From Actinomycetota bacterium (GTDB lineage Bacteria > Actinomycetota > UBA4738 > HRBIN12), in assembly GCA_005885325.1 (NCBI GenBank), contig VAYX01000144.1:1-5059 (forward strand): a stretch of 5,059 nucleotides of DNA. The letters are read 5' to 3'. The position numbers and the translations under genes were made by a program. Positions 1 through 5,059 of this stretch are shown piece by piece. The notes beneath the pieces were generated by a model. It was not told where the DNA came from and searched no databases. It was given only the letters and a program-made list of their open reading frames with translations. Position 1 is the stretch's first letter. Each line of letters opens with the position of its first letter.

Positions 1-108
1 CGCCCGGCGGAGGAGGAGGAAGAGGAGACCGAGGTGGACCGGGTGGCCCTTGCCCAAGAGTTGTCCAAGCTCCTTCAGGAGACTGGAGGCCGTGACGAGA
101 ACCAATGA
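1..108 (+). CDS. C-terminal end of an unidentified protein (5' truncated)
   Basis: The frame beginning at base 1 is open for 35 codons and stops at TGA 106-108. The visible piece starts with a run of glutamates (RPAEEEEEETEVD), continues into a short amphipathic, probably helical stretch (RVALAQELSKLLQE) and ends in a polar tail (TGGRDENQ). Codon use has the same G/C third-position bias as the genes that follow, and the stop lies only 22 nt before pilB, so it is probably co-transcribed with the pilus genes. An acidic linker followed by a short terminal helix is seen in many unrelated regulatory and scaffold proteins, so no family can be named. The rest of the gene lies outside the window. Confidence 0.6.
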   Translation, partial: RPAEEEEEETEVDRVALAQELSKLLQETGGRDENQ

Positions 109-130
109 AGCGAACTAGGCCAAACGGATC

Positions 131-1819
131 ATGGCGATGACCAAGCGCAAGCCGAAGCAGCTCGGGCAGATCCTGCTCGAGCAGGGCCACATCACCGACG
201 AGCAATTGGAGAATGCCCTTGCCGAGCACAAGAGCACGGCCCGTTCGCTCGGGCGAACACTCATCGACCTCGGCTACATCAAGGAGCGAGACCTCGTCGC
301 CGCCCTCGCCGAGCAGGTGGGGCTGGAGTTCGTGGACCTCAGCGAGTACCAGATCGACCCCCTCGCCGCGAGCCTCCTCCCCGAGCAGCTCGCCAAGCGG
401 TACCGGGCGCTCCCGATCGGTGAGCGCGACGGCAAGCTCTTGGTCGCCATGTCAGATCCGGCGAACGTGTTCGCCCTGGACGACATCCGCTCCATCACGA
501 ACCGGGACGTCCAGCCCATCGTGGCCACGGCGAGCGACGTTGAGCAGGCCATCGCCAAGTTCGGTGGGATGGGCGACCAGGTCGAGGCCCTGGCCAGCGA
601 GGCCTCCAGCAAGCTGGAAGCCGAGGACGGCCCGGGCGACGTCGAGGCCGCCGTCGAGGACGCCCCCATCGTCAAGCTGGTGCAGGCCATCATGACGCAG
701 GCGGTGGCCGACCGGGCCTCGGACGTGCACATCGAGCCCCACGAGCGGGACGTCCGCATCCGGTTCCGGGTGGACGGCGTCCTGCACGAGGTCATGCACT
801 CGCAGAAGAACATCCAGAACGGCCTGACCAGCCGGCTGAAGGTGATGGCCGACCTGAACATCGCGGAGCGGCGGGTGCCGCAGGACGGCCGCATGAGCAT
901 CAAGGTCGGGAAGAAGGTCCTCGACATCCGGCTGGCCACCCTGCCGACCGTGTTCGGCGAGAAGGTCGTCCTGCGTATCCTGGACAAGACCCAGGCCCTC
1001 CTCCAGCTGTCCGATCTCGGGTTCGAGGAGGAGGCGTTCAAGCGGTACCAGGTCTCCTTCCGCAAGCCCTACGGGGCCATCCTGGTGACGGGGCCGACCG
1101 GGTCGGGGAAGTCCACCACGCTGTACGCCACGCTCAACATCCTGAACGAGATCGACCGCAACCTCATCACCGTCGAGGACCCGGTCGAGTACCGGCTGCC
1201 CGGCGTGAACCAGATCCAGGTCAACACCAAGGCCGGGCTGACCTTCGCCTCCGCGCTCCGTTCGATCCTGCGGGCCGACCCCGACATCGTGCTGATCGGT
1301 GAGATCCGCGACCGGGAGACCGCCATGATCGCCGTGGAGGCCGCCCTCACCGGCCACCTCGTCCTGTCCACGCTCCACACGAACGATGCCCCGGCCGCCA
1401 TCACCCGGCTGACCGAGATGGAGGTGGAGACGTTCCTGGTGGCCTCGGCCCTGGACTGCGTGGTCGCCCAGCGTCTGGCCCGCGTGCTGTGCGAGCGATG
1501 CAAGGAGGGCTTCGTACCCGAGGCCCGGCAGCTGCTCGAGGCCGGCCTGCCGGAGTGGCGGGTCCCCGAGGTCAAGGAGCTGTTCCGGCCCGTGGGCTGT
1601 TCGGCCTGTTCGAACACCGGCTACCGGGGCCGGATGGGGCTGTACGAGGTCATGCCGGTGACCGAGGAGATCGAGCGGCTCACGGTGGAGCGCGCATCGT
1701 CCGATCAGATCAGGGCGGTGGCCATCGAGCAGGGGATGTCCACCCTGCGGGACGACGGCCTGGCGAAGGCCATCCGAGGAAGCACGTCACTCGAGGAGAT
1801 CGCGAGGGTGGTGAAGTAG
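131..1819 (+). CDS. pilB: PilB, type IV pilus extension ATPase (GspE/PulE family)
   Basis: Cytoplasmic hexameric secretion ATPase that powers pilin polymerisation on the PilC platform. The 562 aa length is normal for PilB. Residues 10-62 are an MshEN-type N-terminal domain with two 24-residue LG..L...G repeats (10-33 and 39-62) separated by 5 residues. The N2 domain follows (SDVHIEP, RFRVDGVLHE, RRVPQDGRM). The ATPase core shows Walker A GPTGSGKST at 321-329 (Lys327), an Asp box (ITVEDPVEY, 346-354), Walker B IVLIGE at 386-391 (Glu391) and a His box with His409 and His416. Zinc-binding cysteines Cys454, Cys457, Cys490 and Cys493 separate PilB from PilT. The C-terminus (GMSTLRDDGL and onwards) is typical. 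There is no strong Shine-Dalgarno: GTG is absent upstream, and ATG 131 or the in-frame ATG 137 (preceded by CGGA) are both possible. pilT starts directly after the stop. The repeat-1 Arg and Gln expected for c-di-GMP contact are Gln10 and His33 here. Confidence 0.96.
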   Translation: MAMTKRKPKQLGQILLEQGHITDEQLENALAEHKSTARSLGRTLIDLGYIKERDLVAALAEQVGLEFVDLSEYQIDPLAASLLPEQLAKRYRALPIGERDGKLLVAMSDPANVFALDDIRSITNRDVQPIVATASDVEQAIAKFGGMGDQVEALASEASSKLEAEDGPGDVEAAVEDAPIVKLVQAIMTQAVADRASDVHIEPHERDVRIRFRVDGVLHEVMHSQKNIQNGLTSRLKVMADLNIAERRVPQDGRMSIKVGKKVLDIRLATLPTVFGEKVVLRILDKTQALLQLSDLGFEEEAFKRYQVSFRKPYGAILVTGPTGSGKSTTLYATLNILNEIDRNLITVEDPVEYRLPGVNQIQVNTKAGLTFASALRSILRADPDIVLIGEIRDRETAMIAVEAALTGHLVLSTLHTNDAPAAITRLTEMEVETFLVASALDCVVAQRLARVLCERCKEGFVPEARQLLEAGLPEWRVPEVKELFRPVGCSACSNTGYRGRMGLYEVMPVTEEIERLTVERASSDQIRAVAIEQGMSTLRDDGLAKAIRGSTSLEEIARVVK

Positions 1820-2995
<1,176 letters not shown>

Positions 2996-3024
2996 GGCCC
3001 CAACCGGCGACCGGAGGCTAGGCC

Positions 3025-4236
3025 ATGCCCACGACCTACGAGTACAAGGTCCGGGATCGGGCCGGGAACCTGGTGAGCGGCCAGCTCATCGGGGACAGCG
3101 AGGGCCTGGTCATGACCAAGCTCCGCGAGATGGGTATGACGCCCATCGAGGTCAAGAAGGCCAAGGCCGGCCTGAAGATGGAGATCAACCTTCGGCCCGG
3201 CCACGTCAAGATGAAGGACCTCGCGGTGTTCTCCCGGCAGTTCGCCACCATGGTGAACTCCGGCCTGCCGATCCTGCGGGCCCTGTCCATCCTGGGCGAC
3301 CAGACCGAGAACAAGGAGCTCCAGAAGGTCCTGGTCCAGGTCCGCCTGGACGTCGAGCAGGGCGCATCGCTCTCCGGCGCGATGGACAAGCACCCCAAGG
3401 CGTTCAGCGACCTGTACGTGGCCATGGTCAAGGCGGGGGAGACCGGAGGCGTGCTCGACAACGTCCTGCTCCGCCTGGCGGACAACATCGAGAAGGAGGT
3501 CGAGCTCCGTCGCAAGGTCAAGTCGGCGATGACCTATCCCGTCGTGGTCGTGATGCTCGTCGGGCTGATCATGTCGGCCATGCTCCTGTTCGTCGTGCCA
3601 CAGTTCAAGTCGATCTACGCCCAACTCGGAGGCACGTTGCCGGTTCCCACCCAGATCCTCCTGACGGCCTCGAACGCCGTCCGCACCTACTGGTACGTGT
3701 TCGCCCTGTTCTTCTTCGGAGTGAGCTTCGGCTTCCGCCGGTACAAGAAGACCGACCGGGGCCGAGCCCAGGTGGACGCGGTCAAGCTGAAGGTCCCGGT
3801 CTTCGGAAGCCTGTTCCACAAGACCGCACTGGCCCGGTTCTCCAGCACGCTGGGCATGCTGCTCCGCTCCGGTGTGCCGATCCTGCAGGCCCTGGACATC
3901 GTGGCCGACACCGTCAACAACAAGGTGATCAGCAGGGCGGTGGGGGACGTGCAGGGGGCCGTCCGGGAGGGCGAGTCGATGGCCAAGCCCCTGTCCAAGC
4001 ATGGGGTCTTCCCGCCCATGGTCGTGCAGATGCTGGCGGTTGGAGAGGAGACCGGCGCGGTCGACACCATGCTCGACAAGGTGGCGGACTTCTACAACTC
4101 GGAGGTCTCGGCCTCCGTCGACGCCCTGACCTCCCTGATCGAGCCGCTCATGATCGCCATCGTCGGCGGCGCCGTGGGCGCGGCGGTCATCGCCCTGTAC
4201 ATGCCGATGTTCAACATCATCAAGCTCATCAAGTAG
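3025..4236 (+). CDS. pilC: PilC, type IV pilus inner-membrane platform protein (GspF family)
   Basis: Polytopic inner-membrane protein on which PilB and PilT act to add or remove pilin subunits. At 403 aa it has the standard PilC length. The N-terminal cytoplasmic segment (TYEYKVRDRAGNLVSGQL, then LREMGMTPIEV) is the usual entry to this family. Two T2SSF domains follow, recognisable by parallel motifs: FSRQFATMVNSGLPILRAL (69-87) and FSSTLGMLLRSGVPILQAL (272-290), each followed by a G.VD.ML- or GGVLDNVL-type segment (AGETGGVLDNVL and GEETGAVDTMLD). Three hydrophobic segments are visible at about 173-191, 222-237 and 375-393, matching the three-helix PilC topology with a short C-terminus. The start is well supported by GGAGG at 3013-3017, 7 nt before the ATG, and 29 nt separate it from pilT. 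It is probably in one transcript with pilB and pilT. Confidence 0.96.
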   Translation: MPTTYEYKVRDRAGNLVSGQLIGDSEGLVMTKLREMGMTPIEVKKAKAGLKMEINLRPGHVKMKDLAVFSRQFATMVNSGLPILRALSILGDQTENKELQKVLVQVRLDVEQGASLSGAMDKHPKAFSDLYVAMVKAGETGGVLDNVLLRLADNIEKEVELRRKVKSAMTYPVVVVMLVGLIMSAMLLFVVPQFKSIYAQLGGTLPVPTQILLTASNAVRTYWYVFALFFFGVSFGFRRYKKTDRGRAQVDAVKLKVPVFGSLFHKTALARFSSTLGMLLRSGVPILQALDIVADTVNNKVISRAVGDVQGAVREGESMAKPLSKHGVFPPMVVQMLAVGEETGAVDTMLDKVADFYNSEVSASVDALTSLIEPLMIAIVGGAVGAAVIALYMPMFNIIKLIK

Positions 4237-4338
4237 CTCGAGTTAGGTAGCCCCGGATAGCCCGAACGGACCATTTCGCGGTTTCGAGCGAGCCCGGCTT
4301 CAGCGCCCAGAGCGCCAGGCCGATGTATGAGCACAGGA

Positions 4339-4361
4339 GAGCGCGGGGAATCACCGCGCTC
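4339..4361 (+). promoter_or_regulatory. GC-rich hairpin in the pilA 5' leader
   Basis: Perfect inverted repeat: GAGCGCGG (4339-4346), a 7-nt loop GGAATCA, then CCGCGCTC (4354-4361). It lies 14 nt upstream of the pilA Shine-Dalgarno sequence and is followed by an unstructured A-rich linker (CACAACGAAACGA) rather than a T tract, so it does not look like an intrinsic terminator. By analogy with stabilised 5' leaders such as that of ompA, it could protect the abundant pilin mRNA or block processing from upstream. That role is inferred; only the inverted repeat is seen. Confidence 0.55.
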
Positions 4362-4375
4362 AGCACAACGAAACG

Positions 4376-4384
4376 AGGAGGTGA
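4376..4384 (+). promoter_or_regulatory. Near-perfect Shine-Dalgarno site deciding the pilA start
   Basis: AGGAGGTGA matches the anti-Shine-Dalgarno end of 16S rRNA without mismatch. The AGGAGG core ends 8 nt before TTG 4390, an ideal spacing, but overlaps the in-frame GTG at 4381, ruling that codon out. It is far downstream of ATG 4327. It therefore supports TTG 4390 as the initiation codon. It is by far the strongest ribosome site in the window, as expected for a major structural subunit. Confidence 0.8.
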
Positions 4385-4389
4385 ATCAA

Positions 4390-4887
4390 TTGCTCAAGCG
4401 CTTTTGGGAGCGCCGCAGGGACGAGGAGGGCTTCACCCTCATCGAGCTGATGGTGGTCGTTCTGATCATCGGCATCCTCATCGCCATCGCTCTGCCAACG
4501 TTCCTCGGTGCCCGCAAGCGTGCCCAGGACCGGGCAGCCCAGTCGAGCCTCCGTAACGCCATCGCCGCGGCGAGGGTGTGCTTCACGGACAACGACACGT
4601 ATACGGGCTGTACCGACGTCGTCCTGATCGGGATCGAGCCGTCGCTGACGTTCCAGGCGGCCGACTCGACCGCCCCGAAGCAGATCAGCGACGCGGTCTA
4701 TAACGTCGCGCCTGGCACCGGCAACGCATGGGCCGCGGCAGCCATGTCCGACTCGGGAACGTGTTGGTACATCAAGGACGTTTCGAGTGGGGCGACCGCC
4801 GGCACGTACTACGGCAGCACCGCAACGGCGACTGACTGCGACGGTACCGCTACCGGCGCACAGACCGCTGTTGGCACCAAGTTCTAG
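4390..4887 (+). CDS. pilA: PilA, type IV major prepilin
   Basis: Structural subunit of the pilus fibre. With the TTG start the prepilin has 165 aa: a 14-residue leader MLKRFWERRRDEEG, rich in basic residues and ending in Gly, then the cleavage site before FTLIELMVVVLIIGILIAIA. Mature Phe1 (to be N-methylated), Glu5 and Pro22 are all present, so processing by a PilD-type peptidase is expected. The mature chain is 151 aa: the hydrophobic alpha1-N helix serves as membrane anchor and fibre core, alpha1-C continues to about mature residue 48, and a Thr/Ala/Gly-rich globular domain follows. Four cysteines at mature positions 50, 60, 111 and 136 could form two disulfides. The motif GTCWYIKD near the C-terminus resembles actinobacterial pilins. 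An upstream in-frame ATG (4327) would give a 35-residue leader across a hairpin and with a poor ribosome site, so it is not preferred. Third positions are slightly less G/C biased than in pilB-pilC, as is common for surface proteins. Confidence 0.93.
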   Translation: MLKRFWERRRDEEGFTLIELMVVVLIIGILIAIALPTFLGARKRAQDRAAQSSLRNAIAAARVCFTDNDTYTGCTDVVLIGIEPSLTFQAADSTAPKQISDAVYNVAPGTGNAWAAAAMSDSGTCWYIKDVSSGATAGTYYGSTATATDCDGTATGAQTAVGTKF

Positions 4888-4907
4888 GCACGAGCAGTAA
4901 CGGTGCG

Positions 4908-4936
4908 AGGGGGCGGCCCCAAGGGTCGCCCCTTCT
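4908..4936 (+). terminator. Probable intrinsic terminator after pilA
   Basis: A 10-bp stem GGGGCGGCCC (4910-4919) pairs with GGGTCGCCCC (4923-4932) around the 3-nt loop CAA, with a single G-U wobble. It can be extended outward by G-U and A-U pairs. It starts 20 nt after the pilA stop and is followed only by TTCT, a weak T tract of the kind often seen in high-G+C bacteria. Termination may be partial, which would set a high pilA level relative to any gene beyond. Confidence 0.65.
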
Positions 4937-4952
4937 ACCCGTTCAAGGGTAG
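4935..4952 (+). terminator. Second, shorter hairpin directly abutting the first
   Basis: Perfect 6-bp inverted repeat CTACCC (4935-4940), loop GTTCAA, then GGGTAG (4947-4952), beginning at the base of the preceding hairpin. No T tract follows. It could reinforce termination or protect the 3' end of the pilA transcript. It is short enough that it might be incidental in such G/C-rich DNA. Confidence 0.4.
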
Positions 4953-4961
4953 GCGCCCACA

Positions 4962-4984
4962 CCTGTTCTGGGGATTCCTGTTCT
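4962..4984 (+). repeat. 8-bp direct repeat CCTGTTCT
   Basis: CCTGTTCT occurs at 4962-4969 and again at 4977-4984, start to start 15 bp. The unit lies in the non-coding gap between the pilA hairpins and the next start. GGGGA (4970-4974) and TCCCC (4984-4988) also form a small inverted repeat around the second copy. This could be an operator-like site for the next gene, but it is short and chance occurrence is not excluded. Confidence 0.3.
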
Positions 4985-5043
4985 CCCCGCTCATGCCTAC
5001 CCCGGCACCATGTCGATGTACTGAGGACACGGAGTGGAGCCCG

Positions 5044-5059
5044 ATGCGACGGCGAGAAC
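5044..5059 (+). CDS. Possible start of the next gene (truncated by the window)
   Basis: ATG 5044 opens a frame that reads MRRRE before the window ends. It is preceded by GGAG at 5031-5034 (9 nt away) and again at 5036-5039 (4 nt away). A competing start is GTG 5034 in another frame (reading VEPDATAR), with TGAGGA at 5022-5027 placed 7 nt upstream. A short basic N-terminus would fit another prepilin leader or the cytoplasmic end of a membrane protein such as a peptidase, both common next to pilA, but five residues cannot decide this. Confidence 0.35.

Larger units (their letters stand above)
4237..4389 (+). promoter_or_regulatory. pilC-pilA intergenic region, pilA leader
   Basis: This 153-nt gap is much longer than the other junctions in the cluster and is less G/C rich in places (CATTTCGCGGTTTCGAG). 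It holds an 8-bp inverted repeat (4339-4361), an A-rich linker (4362-4374) and a strong Shine-Dalgarno sequence. A separate pilA promoter in this gap is plausible because the major pilin is needed in great excess over the machine proteins. I see no convincing -35/-10 pair; GATGTATGAG (4322-4331) is at best a weak -10-like element, and no sigma-54 GG-N10-GC signature stands out. Confidence 0.4.

Noticed and set aside
452..1378. 308-codon reverse-strand open frame across pilB (and others at 274-1065 and 1069-1617)
   Set aside because: Antisense shadows of pilB; their translations are low-complexity, rich in Arg/Gly/Asp/His/Val, with no recognisable domain, and arise from the strong G/C third-position bias of the real gene.
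4236..4289. GCTCGA/TCGAGC inverted repeat in the pilC-pilA gap
   Set aside because: Arms are only 6 bp and about 42 nt apart, and the first arm overlaps the pilC stop codon; expected by chance in this composition.
4381..4383. In-frame GTG as the pilA start
   Set aside because: It overlaps the Shine-Dalgarno core itself, leaving no spacing; TTG 4390 sits at the ideal distance.
4323..4556. 77-codon + strand frame overlapping the start of pilA, and antisense frames at 4360-4962 and 4092-4334
   Set aside because: Out-of-frame or antisense to pilA, with no domain and no ribosome site.
5010..5024. ATG 5010 as start of the downstream gene
   Set aside because: The frame stops after four codons (MSMY then TGA).

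Overview
This window holds the core of a type IV pilus (T4P) operon, all on the + strand. The order is pilB (extension ATPase), pilT (retraction ATPase), pilC (inner-membrane platform protein) and pilA (major prepilin). It is flanked by the 3' end of an unidentified gene with an acidic C-terminal tail and by what looks like the start of the next gene at the right edge. The DNA is very G+C rich with strong G/C preference at third codon positions, which is why many long antisense and out-of-frame open frames exist; all of these are treated as shadows. High G+C, the pilB-pilT-pilC-pilA order and the style of the pilin (basic/acidic short leader, small Cys-containing C-terminal domain with a 'GTCWYIKD' motif) fit a member of the Actinomycetota outside the classical mycelial groups, for example an Acidimicrobiia- or Thermoleophilia-like lineage. 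That assignment is an inference from style, not proof.

Layout: 1-108 is the C-terminus of an upstream CDS. pilB (131-1819) follows after 22 nt. pilT (1820-2995) begins on the base after the pilB stop (TAGATG), so the two ATPases are probably translationally coupled. pilC (3025-4236) follows after 29 nt with a clear GGAGG site. A 153-nt leader (4237-4389) then precedes pilA. It contains a strong GC-rich hairpin and ends in an excellent Shine-Dalgarno sequence, which places the pilA start at a TTG (4390) rather than at the ATG 63 nt upstream. pilA (4390-4887) is followed by two back-to-back hairpins (4908-4952), the first a good terminator candidate, and by a 91-nt gap with a short direct repeat before the next putative start (5044).

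How the genes work together: PilA is inserted in the membrane by its hydrophobic N-terminal helix and cleaved after a Gly by a prepilin peptidase, which is not in this window. It is then polymerised on the PilC platform by PilB ATP hydrolysis and depolymerised by PilT, so the encoded pilus should be retractile. The alignment-complex genes (pilM/N/O), the peptidase (pilD) and the minor pilins are not seen here and probably lie downstream. The separate hairpin-bounded unit around pilA suggests that the major pilin is expressed at a higher level than the machine genes.

I found no evidence for a previously undescribed system. The window is a recognisable T4P locus. The points worth a second look are the pilA leader and start, the altered c-di-GMP-binding motif in PilB, the Gly/Ala tail of PilT and the tandem hairpins.
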